A stretch of 64,000 nt of DNA, taken from Yarrowia lipolytica. Lineage: Eukaryota; Ascomycota; Dipodascomycetes; Dipodascales. Numbering within the stretch: the first letter of the stretch is position 1; every line of letters starts with the position of its first letter. A model generated the notes under the pieces. It was given only the letters and a program-made list of their open reading frames with translations. It was not told the DNA's origin and did not search any database. Positions 1 to 10,462 of this stretch are shown in pieces. The DNA lies in contig NC_090773.1 of assembly GCF_001761485.1 (NCBI RefSeq), positions 930,001-994,000 of the forward strand, read 5' to 3'. Made by a program: the position numbers and the translations under genes.

Positions 1-853
1 CAACTTTAAGCAGGCGATTTTCAGTCGGCAGTAAAAGCCATCTGATAACAGAAAAAAAAGACCGTGCGGATTCTCGCACTCTTGCCAACCACGCTCGATT
101 TCCCGCCGCCAAAATCGGGCCCGGCGTCGTCGAATTGCAGCCTTTTTCGCCCAACAAAACTGCCGCCTATCTGATCATCTGCCATCTCCATTTTTCCTCC
201 GTAGATGCACCACCATCAAATCAGGATGCGCAAACTTTTGCCAACCCTGCCACCTGCAGCCCCAGTGGCTCTTTTCTCCTGCTTTAGGCAAAGTTAAGCA
301 GGTCTTTTTGGGCCCCGTAAATTTAGATAGGTCCCTGACAACCCCATCTATAGTTCTGCCCAGTGGGGACCCAAACGAGGCCCCAAAAGAATCGTTTTTT
401 TCGGCCCTGATTGATGGGCATGGTTTTTCGCACATTGATGCACATGTGGCCAGCATGCACAGTGGACATTTTTGCGACGAATCTGAGATGCAGACATCTT
501 TCAGTCATTTTCCCTTGTTTCAAAAAATCTCTTTGTCCCGCTGCGTCCTTTGTCCATATGCACAAATTAAACTCGCATAGCATTAGACAAACCGCTTAAA
601 TTTTGCGTTTTGTGATTTTCCTTGTCCGCTAAGGTTTGACTAAAATTATCAGATGGACAAACGACCCTGGGCTTGGCCAAAGTCTCTTCTGCGGCCAAGT
701 CTCTTTGTCTGGCTTGGCGACGCATTGGCATCGAAGGTTTACGTCTTCCCTAGCCCCCCAGAAACACTCTTGTGTCGCCCAAAGTTGAAATTTATATAAG
801 AAATAGGCTGCTCCAGCAGTCTCCGGCTCTCCAGCTTCAACTACAACCTCACA
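1..853. other. 5' spacer and FTR1 promoter region
   Basis: No gene is supported here. Short overlapping open frames exist on both strands, but none has family resemblance or the codon habit of the neighbouring genes. A TATA-like element lies at 793-799. Two TGATAA-type GATA-factor words occur, at 43-48 on the plus strand and at 646-651 on the minus strand. Fungal iron uptake genes are commonly repressed by GATA factors of the Fep1/Sfu1 type, so these are plausible sites, but two six-base words in 850 bases could be chance. Confidence 0.5.
793..799 (+). promoter_or_regulatory. TATA box of FTR1
   Basis: TATATAA lies 55 bases before the FTR1 start codon, embedded in a longer AT-rich word. The spacing fits a short leader with transcription starting roughly 30 bases downstream. 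No other TATA word lies closer to the gene. Confidence 0.55.
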
Positions 854-2074
854 ATGACTGCCGACGTCTTTTCCGTCGAAGTCTTCTTCATCTGTTTCCG
901 AGAATGTCTCGAGGCTGCCATTGTCATTTCGGTGCTCCTGTCCTTTGTCAAGCAGGGTCTTGGCGGCGGAGAGGACAAGACTCTCTACAAAAAGCTGCTT
1001 AAGCAGATCTGGATCGGTGCCGCTGGAGGCATTGTCATCTGTCTGTGTATCGGTGGAGGTTTCATCGGCGCCTACTACTCGTTTGAAGATGATATCTGGT
1101 CCAAGTCCGAGGATCTGTGGGAGGGTATCTTCTCCGTCATTGCTACCATTCTGATCACCGTTATGGGCCTGGCCATGCTGCGAATCAACAAGATGAAGGA
1201 AAAGTGGCGAATGAAGATCGCCAAGGCGCTGCTGGAAGACCACCAGCAAGTCAAGGGGTTCAAAAAGTTCCTCAACTTCCGCTTCTACTCCAAAAAGTAC
1301 GCCATGGCCATTCTGCCTTTCATCACCACCCTTCGAGAGGGAGTCGAAGCCATTGTGTTCATTGGTGGAGTCGCTGTCGGTAGACCTGCCACCGCCTTCC
1401 CTCTCGCTGTCTTTTGCGGTCTTCTGGCCGGATGTGCCTGTGGATATCTCATTTACCGAGGAGGTAACATGATGTCTATTCAGATCTTCCTCATCGCCTC
1501 CACTTGCTTCCTCTATCTCATTGCCGCCGGTCTTATCTCTCGAGCCGTGTGGTACTTCCAGATGTACCGATTTTCGCTCAAGACTGGCGGGGACGTGGCC
1601 GAGCAGGGCTCCGGACCGGGCTCGTACAATGTCCACGAGGTGGTGTGGCACGTCAACTGCTGCAACCCCGAGACGGACAACGGCTGGGAGATTTTTAACG
1701 CTCTGTTTGGCTGGCAAAACTCCCCCACCTACGGCTCCGTCATCATCTACAACCTCTACTGGCTGTGCATCATTGGCGCCATCTTCGCCATGCTGTTCCA
1801 GGAGAAGCACGGCTACTACCCCGGCTTCAAGTGGGCCAAGCGGTTCCAGAAGAAGGAGTACTCCAAGGAGGAGATTGATGAGATGTTCCACCGGGCCGCC
1901 GCCACCCAGATCAACGAGGCTGCCCAGTACCACGCCGGCTCGTCGTCAGAGGACCTCGACAAGGGCGTCAACGATGTGGAGAGCAAGGGCGTCGACGATA
2001 TTTCTCCTGGCTCCTCCAACCCCGAGGTGTCTCGAGTTCAGATCGAGATGACCGACAAGTCGCAGGAGAAATAA
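854..2074 (+). CDS. FTR1: High-affinity iron permease, Ftr1 family
   Basis: This 406-residue plasma-membrane iron permease matches the length of the yeast family (about 400). It shows both signature REXXE iron-binding motifs: RECLE at residues 16-20 in the first membrane segment and REGVE at 161-165 in a later one. About seven hydrophobic segments run from residue 10 to 315, followed by a hydrophilic, acidic cytoplasmic tail rich in Ser, Asp and Glu. In the family the permease works with a multicopper ferroxidase (Fet3), which oxidises ferrous iron before transport. No ferroxidase gene is visible in this window, although the two are neighbours in many fungi; it could lie beyond the left edge. 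The start is the first in-frame ATG, with A at -3. A long minus-strand open frame across the gene is a codon-bias shadow. Confidence 0.95.
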   Translation: MTADVFSVEVFFICFRECLEAAIVISVLLSFVKQGLGGGEDKTLYKKLLKQIWIGAAGGIVICLCIGGGFIGAYYSFEDDIWSKSEDLWEGIFSVIATILITVMGLAMLRINKMKEKWRMKIAKALLEDHQQVKGFKKFLNFRFYSKKYAMAILPFITTLREGVEAIVFIGGVAVGRPATAFPLAVFCGLLAGCACGYLIYRGGNMMSIQIFLIASTCFLYLIAAGLISRAVWYFQMYRFSLKTGGDVAEQGSGPGSYNVHEVVWHVNCCNPETDNGWEIFNALFGWQNSPTYGSVIIYNLYWLCIIGAIFAMLFQEKHGYYPGFKWAKRFQKKEYSKEEIDEMFHRAAATQINEAAQYHAGSSSEDLDKGVNDVESKGVDDISPGSSNPEVSRVQIEMTDKSQEK

Positions 2075-2189
2075 GTGCGACCAAATCCTTTCAAAGATGG
2101 TTGTTGAGCAACCGTCTTGCAGACCTTGCTGCTTTAACGATTTACGAGATATAAAAACATAATAATGAGATCAATTGAATAAGACCGAG

Positions 2190-2390
2190 TCACGACAACG
2201 GTAACGCTGGGCTGCTGAGATGGTACAGCTTGCAAACAACCGCCACGCACATGAGAAACATGGAGATGATCACCATGGAAGTCAGCGCCATGGACGACAC
2301 CAGAATGAACCTGTTGGACGCAGTGGTGGTATTGGTGACGAGTGTGAAGAAGAAGAATACAAATATTTTCAACAGAAACAGTCTGGACAT
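2190..2390 (-). CDS. Small two-span membrane protein, unrecognised
   Basis: The reading frame gives 66 residues starting MSRLFLLKIF. There are two hydrophobic stretches, at about residues 3-19 and 29-55, separated by a short polar loop (TNTTTASN), so a two-span membrane protein or a signal anchor plus one span is likely. The codons used (CTG, GTC, ACC, TCC, ATC) are like those of neighbouring real genes, which is why I list it. The open frame extends upstream to 2531, but that part is basic and proline-rich and is probably leader. It converges on FTR1, with 115 bases between the stops. I do not recognise the family. It may be a small ER or mitochondrial protein, or chance. Confidence 0.4.
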   Translation of the reverse strand: MSRLFLLKIFVFFFFTLVTNTTTASNRFILVSSMALTSMVIISMFLMCVAVVCKLYHLSSPALPLS

Positions 2391-2531
2391 GGCATGTGGA
2401 GAATAGGGGGGGGTTTTGGGCGGCAGATTGGTGAGGAGGGAACTTTTTAGGCGCCTAAATGTACCTCGGTACATGTGATATGTGTAGTTGCACAGGTGGT
2501 GGACCATCAATCCTACGTAGTCGTATATCAT

Positions 2532-5500
2532 CTAAGAGCAGGATACGACGCTCTTTGTATTTATTACTAGACATAAGCGTCGTATAGCGCCAATCCACGT
2601 TGACTAGTGATTTTAGGTGGGTACAGTGAGAGAGTACGGTGATATGGTACGGTTTTTCGGTACTGTACGGTGATATCGGTACGGTGGGGTCTGGGATGGA
2701 CTGGTTTGAGATTATAACTGTTCTTCGGTCTAACCACTGTCGAGATCTCTCTAACAGTCTGATTCCCTCAGCAGCCCTCTCGCGCCAAGAAAAGACGCAT
2801 TTCCGCGATGACATCGGTGCACAAGTGAGCAATTTTCGTGAGACATTGCCAGCTGATGGAATTGATGGCATATTGAATCCTCGGAGTAGGTACAGTAATT
2901 TCCGAGCTGGATACGGTCGGAGAGGAAAATACTCTCATTTGGATAGACTCGGAAACACCACACCACCGACGGTCACAACTGGCCCAACTCTGAGCGTTTG
3001 GTGTTTTTTTCTTTGGGTTCTTTTTTTCTTTCGACAAGACTCTTCATCTAATCAGATTTCCTGCAAGCGCATGTATGCATGCCAAGACCCACTATGCATA
3101 AGGCTGCAGTTATGGAAGTTTAAACTAACAGGGTTTGGACCAATCTTTTTCATCGCTCAGACGACCAGCTAAGCTTTTCAGCTCAGGAACAAGAGACTGC
3201 CAAGATTAGCCGTGAAAGTATTGGCAAGATATATTACCCAGTTTGGAGGGCGTGCAAAAGGCCGCTACGGTCAAAGCCCGCAACTCGGACATAGGTCAAT
3301 CGGCGCCCTTCAAAGAGAGCAAATGTCAATCGAGGGCAAAAGACACGGCTGTTGCAGACAACGCAGTAGTGAGCGACGTGCGTACATTGGTCTGCCGCTG
3401 TCGGTCGCTCCTTGCCATAGATATTGGGTTTGTCTTGGCGAGAGTTTCACTACAAGGGCTGGAGGGTCCCCTTTTTGGACCGATACAAAGGACCGATACA
3501 AAGGACCGAGACATGTGTGCAGCAGCAGAGCCGGGGATCCGTGGTGACTGTAGCATTGGAGCGTTAGAGCAGTTGTATGTACGAGTACTTGTAGGTCTTG
3601 TTGGTAGACTTGTCATTTGACCACGGTCCTACTCCTCCGTCTCTTGACAGCTTTTTCAGGGTGCATTCTTATTGCCCTTTTTGTCACATTCTCCCCTCTC
3701 TCTCCACATTCTTATTCCACTGCTTGATGCTGACTCTATCCGCGCGGTACGGCTTTTCGGAACAAGCTTGGATGATCGTGATTATCGTAAGTTTTCCGTT
3801 TTTTTGGTCGCAGTCTGAACTTGCGTCAGATGCATCTGGGAGTAAACAAAAAGGTGAGTGAGACAGAAAGTGAAAAGTTCAAGACAAGCACTTGGTCGCG
3901 TATGCCTTGGCATCTGATTATTCCTTCTCGGCATGTCTCTTCATGTCTGGGCATGCCGTCTAATCTCTCGGCACCTCCAGACTCTGCAGCAGGAGCAGAT
4001 GATCATGTTCAACAGCGTAGTGGTGGAAACTCCACTTGGGAACTCTACACGAACGATCCACCGATCACGGACTCCCACAGGAACCTTGGATGTCACCCAG
4101 CTTTCGTCCGACGAAACTCAACTTTGCCCAACTTTCGTCATTCAACTCTCAATGAACTCTCGTCAACTCTCACTCAATTCTCGTCAACCAACTCTCAATT
4201 AACTCTCGTTAACCAACCAACTCCATCAACGTTGGTCTGATCGACTCCCGTGACCAACTCTTCCGAACTGCACGCAGAAAGATGTGCTGGATTGATGTGA
4301 CAAGATCGTTGCTATAGACTGTCACTTAAACAGCCGGAGTCCGCATGTGACTCCCGAAACTCCGCTACAAGTGTACTACCTATCGGATCGTAGAAACCAC
4401 TTAACCTCCAGCAGTTGGAAGGCCACTAAACCCACCTATCATCCTCCGCTATCATCCTCCGCTATCATCCTCCACTACCAGTTTGCCAAGTCCAGCCTTG
4501 CAACCAAACCTACAAGTAGTCAAAACACCGTGCCAAAGCAGTATCTGTCTCATCTAGATTGATCTTGCGGCTTAATTGAGATAGTCTGTGAGACCTGGAG
4601 GCCACTTCGGACGCCTCACAAAAGAAATGCACCCGGGCATGTACTGATTTAAGCCAGATAATGCGAGGAACACATGTCTGAGAAGACGCCAGACAAGAAC
4701 AAAGATCCGCGGACGATTGCTAGACAAGAACCACGACGGCGGTAAGCGCCATTGTCGACGTTCGTATTGGTTGATGGGCGACACACATCTCGGTAGATTC
4801 GGTCACCGTTGTTCTTTTCAGCACCAATTGAATGCCCGTCAAAGACCCAACCTCCCACAAACCGCGCAGCCAACTCCAATCGCTTATGTAATCATATCAC
4901 GTGCACCTCCTTAGTCATCGGACAGGTGCCCCGTTCCATCTCGCTGTGTATATTCCATTGAATATAGACAGGCATAGATGGTACAATTACAATCAATTGT
5001 GCATAAACGTTTGAAATTTCCAAATAGGAAGCTGATGAAAAATACTGCTGAGATGTTTCTTGAAAATTGCCCCAGGTAGATCTAGACGAGAATCATCCTA
5101 TTGCAACTACCAAATCTTTCTTCCAGATCCATTCACCAATCTGTCACAGGCTTCAAAATTTGTCAAAATAAGCTTAAGGTTCCAGCTAAAATCACGTGAC
5201 GAAATTCCCGGACCTTTCAATTTATTAAAAATGACCAAATCTCAAATTTGAAAACATCATTCGACTCTCCTAAACCCCAAACTTGCAATGGTGTATTTAT
5301 TTTTTTCTCATCATGTCTCTATCCTCCTCAAACGTTCTTCTCCGAATGTACCCTCCGGAACCTTAAATGGAGTTTCAGATCAACCAATACGGAGACAAGT
5401 ATAGGACATGTGTAGGGCGATTTGGTGACAGACGAAAAAGAGGGTGGCATTCTGGTGGGCCGTCCGTCATCTGTGTGATTACTAATATCACGTGACTTGG

Positions 5501-5636
5501 CCCCTCCGTTCCCTTTCGCTTTCTCTGTGGATAAACCCTCAAAGTCGGTTTTTGCCCGCCGTGAAAAATTTAAAATTTCTGCAGTGATATTTGGGTCTGT
5601 AATCACTTGGTTTTCATCTCTGCACTACCACACAAA
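2532..5636. other. Spacer and MEF1 upstream region
   Basis: This 3.1 kb stretch contains no gene I can support. Open frames up to 177 codons occur but lack coding-like codon use and protein character. It holds CT-rich imperfect repeats of the type CAACTCTC at about 4120-4215 and a 13-base tandem repeat at 4437-4475. Three CACGTG E-boxes lie at 4898, 5193 and 5489; the last two sit in the full TCACGTGA octamer, and the nearest is about 145 bases before the MEF1 start. Confidence 0.5.
4437..4475. repeat. 13-base tandem repeat, three copies
   Basis: Three head-to-tail copies of TATCATCCTCCGC occur here, the last differing by one base. It is a short minisatellite in a spacer with no open frame of interest, and no function is evident. 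Confidence 0.8.
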
Positions 5637-7931
5637 ATGATCCGAAGTCTCAGGGCCGTGAGTCGGCTGGGAGCCCGAGGGTTCTCGTCGTTCGCTGCTG
5701 CTCGTCAGGAAAACACGACTGTTGGAACCACGTACCAGGAGGAGCTGGACGTGGTGAACCAGCTCAAGGGGTCTGTGACCGCCGACGATGTGACGCGTCT
5801 GGCTCGAATGCGAAACATTGGTATCAGTGCGCACATTGATTCCGGAAAGACCACCTTTTCCGAGCGAATTCTCTTTTACACTGGCCGAACCAAGGAGATT
5901 CACGAGGTTCGGGGAAAGGACGGAGTGGGAGCCAAGATGGACCACATGGATCTGGAGCGAGAGAAGGGTATCACCATCCAGTCTGCCGCCACCTACGCCA
6001 CCTGGATTAAGGAGAACCAGGACTACCATTTCAACGTGATTGATACCCCCGGCCATATTGATTTCACCATTGAGGTTGAGCGAGCTCTGCGAGTACTCGA
6101 TGGTGCTGTGCTTGTTGTCTGTGCTGTGTCTGGAGTTCAGTCCCAGACCATGACTGTGGACCGACAGATGCGACGATACAATGTTCCCCGAGTCACCTTC
6201 ATCAACAAGATGGACCGAATGGGCGCCGATCCCTGGAAGGCCATTGACCAGATTAACGCCAAGCTGAAGACCCGAGCTGCTGCCATCCAGGTGCCCATTG
6301 GCTCCGAGGGTGATCTCGCCGGTGTTGTGGACATTGTCAAGGAGGTTGCCTACTACAATGACGGTGCCTCCGGAGAGACTATTCGAGTTGCCGAGATTCC
6401 CGAGGACCTCAAGGAGCTTGTTGCCGAGAAGCGAGACCTGCTGATCCAGACTCTTGCCGATGTTGATGACGAGATTGCCGAGTGCTACATTCTCGAGGAG
6501 ACTCCCACCGAGGAGCAACTTCGAGGAGCCATTCGACGTGCCACCATTGCCCGAACCTTCACTCCCGTGCTCATGGGCTCTGCTCTGGCCAACCGAGGAG
6601 TCCAGCCCGTTCTCGATGCCATCTGTGAGTACCTTCCCGACCCCTCCGACGTTGTCAACACCGCTCTTGATATCAAGAAAGACGAGACTCCCGTGCACCT
6701 GACCCCTGCTGCCAAGGCTCCCTTTGTCGGCCTCGCTTTCAAGCTCGAAGATGGCAAGTACGGTCAGCTGACCTACCTGCGAGTCTACCAGGGCCAGCTC
6801 AAGAAGGGCATGTCGATCATCAACGCCAAGACCGGAAAGAAGACCAAGCTGGCCCGACTGGTGCGAATGCACTCCGACGAAATGGAGGACGTTGACTCTG
6901 TTGGTGCCGGAGAGATCTGTGCCACATTCGGTGTCGACTGTGCCTCTGGTGACACATTCACCGACGGAGAAGTCACCTACTCCATGTCTTCCATGTTTGT
7001 TCCCGATCCCGTTATCTCTCTGGCCATCACCCCTAAGGACAAGGGCTCTCTTACCAACTTCTCCAAGGCCATGAACCGGTTCCAGAAGGAGGACCCTACT
7101 TTCCGAGTCCACTTTGACGCCGAGTCCAAGGAGACCATCATCTCCGGAATGGGCGAGCTGCATCTCGAAATCTACGTCGAGCGAATGAAGCGAGAGTACA
7201 ACGTTGTGTGCGAGACCGGTAAGCCCCAGGTCGCCTACCGAGAGACCATCACCACTGCCGCTCCCCTTGATTTCACCCACAAGCGACAGTCTGGTGGTGC
7301 CGGTCAGTACGCCCGAATCATTGGTGAGATGTCTCCTGTCACCGACATGAATGCTGTCAACGAGGGCAAGGCCACCTTTGCCGCCGAGAACATTTTCAAG
7401 TCCGAGATTGTCGGAGGTAAGATTCCCGAGAAGTTCATTCTGGCCTGTGACCGATCGTTCCACGAGACTGCTGAGAAGGGTCCCCTGACCGGCTCCCGAG
7501 TTCTGGGTGTCGAGATGCTCATCAACGATGGTAACACCCACGTTGTCGACTCTTCCGAGCTGGCCTTCAAGGTTGCTACCCAGAGAGGTTTCTACGAGAC
7601 CTTCATGCAGTGTTCTCCCGTGATTCTGGAGCCCATCATGACCGTCACTCTGACTGCACCTGTCGAGTTCCAGGGAGCTCTCATTGCTCTGATGAACAAG
7701 AACCAGGCGCTGATTTCCGACCAGGATATCGGCTCCGAGGAGGTGACTCTGTCTGGAGAATGCTCCCTCAACCAGATGTTTGGCTTTGCCACCCATCTTC
7801 GAGCCTGCACCCAGGGTAAGGGAGAGTTCTCTCTGGAGTTCTCTCACTACGCCCCTTGCTCTCCTCATCTGCAGAAGGAGCTGGTGGATGCCCACCAGAA
7901 GAAGCTGCAGGCCGAGCGAGATGGTAAATAG
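5637..7931 (+). CDS. MEF1: Mitochondrial elongation factor G1
   Basis: The 764-residue product is a translational GTPase that moves tRNA and mRNA through the mitochondrial ribosome. Its start, [16 protein letters not shown], is a typical arginine-rich, acid-free mitochondrial targeting sequence. GTPase motifs are clear: P-loop AHIDSGKTT at about 65-73, switch GITIQSAAT at 111-119, DTPGH at 136-140 and NKMD at 190-193. Domains II to V follow in EF-G order, including the conserved MGELHLEIY segment. Length agrees with yeast Mef1 (about 760) and with the EF-G1 (translocation) type rather than the shorter recycling factor. The first in-frame ATG is used; the frame is open for ten more codons upstream without an ATG. 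A 779-codon open frame on the opposite strand is a codon-bias shadow. Confidence 0.95.
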   Translation: MIRSLRAVSRLGARGFSSFAAARQENTTVGTTYQEELDVVNQLKGSVTADDVTRLARMRNIGISAHIDSGKTTFSERILFYTGRTKEIHEVRGKDGVGAKMDHMDLEREKGITIQSAATYATWIKENQDYHFNVIDTPGHIDFTIEVERALRVLDGAVLVVCAVSGVQSQTMTVDRQMRRYNVPRVTFINKMDRMGADPWKAIDQINAKLKTRAAAIQVPIGSEGDLAGVVDIVKEVAYYNDGASGETIRVAEIPEDLKELVAEKRDLLIQTLADVDDEIAECYILEETPTEEQLRGAIRRATIARTFTPVLMGSALANRGVQPVLDAICEYLPDPSDVVNTALDIKKDETPVHLTPAAKAPFVGLAFKLEDGKYGQLTYLRVYQGQLKKGMSIINAKTGKKTKLARLVRMHSDEMEDVDSVGAGEICATFGVDCASGDTFTDGEVTYSMSSMFVPDPVISLAITPKDKGSLTNFSKAMNRFQKEDPTFRVHFDAESKETIISGMGELHLEIYVERMKREYNVVCETGKPQVAYRETITTAAPLDFTHKRQSGGAGQYARIIGEMSPVTDMNAVNEGKATFAAENIFKSEIVGGKIPEKFILACDRSFHETAEKGPLTGSRVLGVEMLINDGNTHVVDSSELAFKVATQRGFYETFMQCSPVILEPIMTVTLTAPVEFQGALIALMNKNQALISDQDIGSEEVTLSGECSLNQMFGFATHLRACTQGKGEFSLEFSHYAPCSPHLQKELVDAHQKKLQAERDGK

Positions 7932-8489
7932 TTTGTATATATTGATTAACTGAAGTAACAGCACGAACAGCGGAGCATATGGTGCGGAACTGTGAGCAAA
8001 TCGTGGGCACCTGCGAGTACATCGAGCACCAGCTAAGAGAACATTAACACTCTCGTATCAAGCTAAGGTGATACTGCCAAGTGATTGTTTGCGGACTCAA
8101 GTAGCTACATTCGTAGATGAGCAAGGTGATTGGGGTACAGTGCTCCTGTATGTACAAAAACGCAATGGTACAAGCAATCAGAACAGTGTGCCATCATTTG
8201 AGATGTTTCCTTAGATATATTGAATGTACTTTTGCATGAGAGATGAAACCCGATGGCTTCTATGTGTCTTATGGTCTTTTTGCTGTCGAGAAATGGGTTG
8301 TATATGCTACTTCTTGCCAGGATGACTTTTACGATCATGCTAAGAAAAGTACGAGCATTTGCTCTCATTAGCAACTTGAGTGTACTTGCACTCATACGCG
8401 CCTACTGTTACTCCTTGTACCGCCATCCACATACAAGCGATTGTCGTTCACAGCACTTAATGTCGTTCACAACACTCTTCACCATACAG
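7932..8489. other. Spacer after MEF1
   Basis: This 560-base stretch between MEF1 and the decayed coding-like block is AT-rich. I see no gene, RNA or repeat in it. Confidence 0.5.
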
Positions 8490-9440
8490 ACCCACACCGT
8501 GTTGATGGAGGTCTTTGAATTGGTCCAGGCCCCGTCAGTGTCTCCAGGACACAATGTCAAGGAACTGCGGTTCAAGCCTCTCGGTCCCAACAAGAGGTGG
8601 TTGAATCGGCCGACAGGTTCTTGGCCAAACGCAACTTGGAGACGAATTAAAAGTTCCTCCAAAGTGCGGAAGAGGATGACGAGTATGACGCCGACTAAGA
8701 GGGGAAGAAGAAGCTTGAGATGGCACCCTTAATGCGTTCGGCGCGACTTCTCGCTGGAGATAACACAGCCATCTTTACCAAGATGCACTAGCCGGAAGCT
8801 GAGGAAGAAGACCATGATGCAAAGCCTTGATTTTGAGATTTCGGCCCCACTCATACGCTCCTTTCAATCGACATTGAGACCAAACTACCCTCGGGCCATA
8901 TTGGTATTGTCAACAAAACTCTCCAGCCTCCTGGCATGTTGCAAACCGTGCCTTCGGTCAACTGGTATAGGGCTGCTTGTAGAGATACCCCTATCTCAGT
9001 TGTAAGGGTCCACTCTCACTTGCCATTCCAACTGATGACTCCGGTGGCTAAGATTTTGCCAAATACGAAGTTCCAGTTCTTGTCCCGGGTAGCAATACAA
9101 AATACATCCTCTCCAGAGAGTTCGCAGACAATCGACAGGGACACGGGTTTGAGATTGGCATTCATAAGTCTCTCCGCATTGGCAGACTTTGGAGAACCAC
9201 GTCGAAATAATCACCTACTCTGTGATTGACGCCCTTGAAACTGGCCAATGACAGTTGCAACGCCAGACGGGTTGTCTACAGAGGTCGGGGAGGATCTGCA
9301 ACACACTCTGTTCTCATTGTCGAGGGCTGGAGCAAAGATGGGGAGATCGGAAGCGCACTTTCCAGGGTTTTCCGAAGGTCGACTCGGCGATTGGCTTGTT
9401 ACCAGTCCAGTACAAGTACACGCGGTATCCTTTTAGTAAT
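8490..9440 (+). pseudogene. Decayed coding-like sequence, family unrecognised
   Basis: Several plus-strand stretches read like real protein but lie in different frames and are interrupted by stops. Examples are VVESADRFLAKRNLE near 8600, SIDIETKLPSGHIGIVNKTL near 8870 and VPVLVPGSNTKYILSREFAD near 9080. Each has coding-like composition, and none has a usable start and full-length frame. The simplest reading is an old host gene copy that has lost function. A gene with introns I failed to parse is possible, although no GTGAGT and CTAAC-CAG pairs obviously join the pieces. I could not name the parent family. It sits between MEF1 and the convergent PML1-like gene. Confidence 0.35.
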
Positions 9441-9526
9441 GCTATTATAATATACTATACAATGCGATTCTTGTCAATGGCGTAGCGTGCACAGCGATTG
9501 TACTACAGTCAAGGACATGTCTCTTT

Positions 9527-10462
9527 TTAACCCTGTTGCTCCTTCTTTTCATCCTCTCTAACAACAACATAATCCGTGCTCAGGTCTCCGAAACTAAGCA
9601 CGTCTTTTGGCAGCACCTGGACATAGCGGCTGGTGGGAATCTGTTTATCGTTGATGAAGGTGCCGTTAGTGCTGTCGAGATCAATGACGTAGAGGTTCGT
9701 CTGGAACGACGTTTCACCCTCGTCATTCACGTTTTCAATTTTGCGAAACTGCAAAGCAGCATGCACCTTTGAGCACGACAGTTCATGGAGAGGCACGTCG
9801 TTGAGCTGCGAGTCTCTTCCAAACCGATAGAAGCCCCGTTTGTCGAGCACCAGCTTCTCGATCGGGTCGTCCTGGCCAGGCTCAAACAGAAACAGATTGA
9901 ACGGGTTGCTCTGTGGCGGCTCTCCAGCATCCACGGGCTCCGAGTATGTGATATCCCTGACTTCCACTGATGCAAGCTCGTCCTTCTTCTTGTCTTGTCC
10001 TCCTCCACTCAAGACGCCCGACTCAAAGTTGGGCACGTCCTTCTTCTCCTCCTCCTCGTCCGAATCGTCATCACTGAACTCCCGAGCATGGCGCTTTTGA
10101 ACAGGCGACTTCTCCCTGACGTCCCATCGAGGCCGTCTTTCTCGGTCTCTGTTACGAGACTCGCGTTCTCGATCCCGGTTGTCTCGTTCGCGATTGCGTC
10201 GCGCATTTCGATCGCGGTCTAGACTGTCGTTTCGGTCACTGCGGTCTCTGTATCGTCTTCCTCCTCTTCGGTCGTCTCTGTCTCTGTCGCCTCCTCTGTC
10301 TCTGTCTCGTCTGTCGTCTCGGAGATCGTCTCTATCACCTCTTCGATCGTCTCTATCACCTCTTCGATCGTCCCTATCACCTCTCCGATCGTCCCTCCTG
10401 TCATCTCGACGATCTCGGCGCCGATATGAGTCCCGCGAGTTATCTCTTCTTCGAGGTGGCAT
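9527..10462 (-). CDS. PML1: FHA-domain splicing factor, Pml1/SNIP1 type
   Basis: The 311-residue product has a strongly charged N-terminal third made of RD/RGD repeats, then an acidic linker, then a C-terminal forkhead-associated (FHA) domain. The FHA hallmarks are visible: FYRFGRDSQLNDV, SCSKVHAALQF and DLDSTNGTFIND. This order (RS/RD-like tail plus FHA close to the C-terminus) is that of yeast Pml1 and human SNIP1, subunits of the nuclear RES complex, which aids splicing and retains unspliced pre-mRNA in the nucleus. The start is the ATG giving MPPRRRDNSRD; the frame is open 51 codons further up but has no ATG there. Part of the N-terminal region is encoded by a 21-base tandem repeat. It is divergent from CPA1. 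Confidence 0.85.
   Translation of the reverse strand: MPPRRRDNSRDSYRRRDRRDDRRDDRRGDRDDRRGDRDDRRGDRDDLRDDRRDRDRGGDRDRDDRRGGRRYRDRSDRNDSLDRDRNARRNRERDNRDRERESRNRDRERRPRWDVREKSPVQKRHAREFSDDDSDEEEEKKDVPNFESGVLSGGGQDKKKDELASVEVRDITYSEPVDAGEPPQSNPFNLFLFEPGQDDPIEKLVLDKRGFYRFGRDSQLNDVPLHELSCSKVHAALQFRKIENVNDEGETSFQTNLYVIDLDSTNGTFINDKQIPTSRYVQVLPKDVLSFGDLSTDYVVVREDEKKEQQG
10315..10395 (-). repeat. 21-base coding tandem repeat in the FHA gene
   Basis: About three and a half near-perfect copies of a 21-base unit (plus-strand form GATCGTCTCTATCACCTCTT plus one base) encode RRGDRDD heptads in the N-terminal region of the Pml1-like protein. The unit is a multiple of three, so changes in copy number would keep the frame. 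Flanking sequence shows more diverged copies of the same theme. Confidence 0.75.

Noticed and set aside
629-1933. Long minus-strand frame across FTR1
   Set aside because: Same codon-bias shadow. The plus strand encodes an unmistakable Ftr1.
2639-3172. A 177-codon plus-strand frame in the FTR1-MEF1 spacer
   Set aside because: Codon use and composition are not gene-like, there is no domain, and homopolymer-derived runs appear (FFLWVLFFF).
5625-7964. A 779-codon open frame on the minus strand across MEF1
   Set aside because: It is antisense to a clear gene. Strong codon bias in the sense gene (few TTA, CTA and TCA codons) removes antisense stops. The translation is low-complexity L/G/S/N-rich sequence with no family character.
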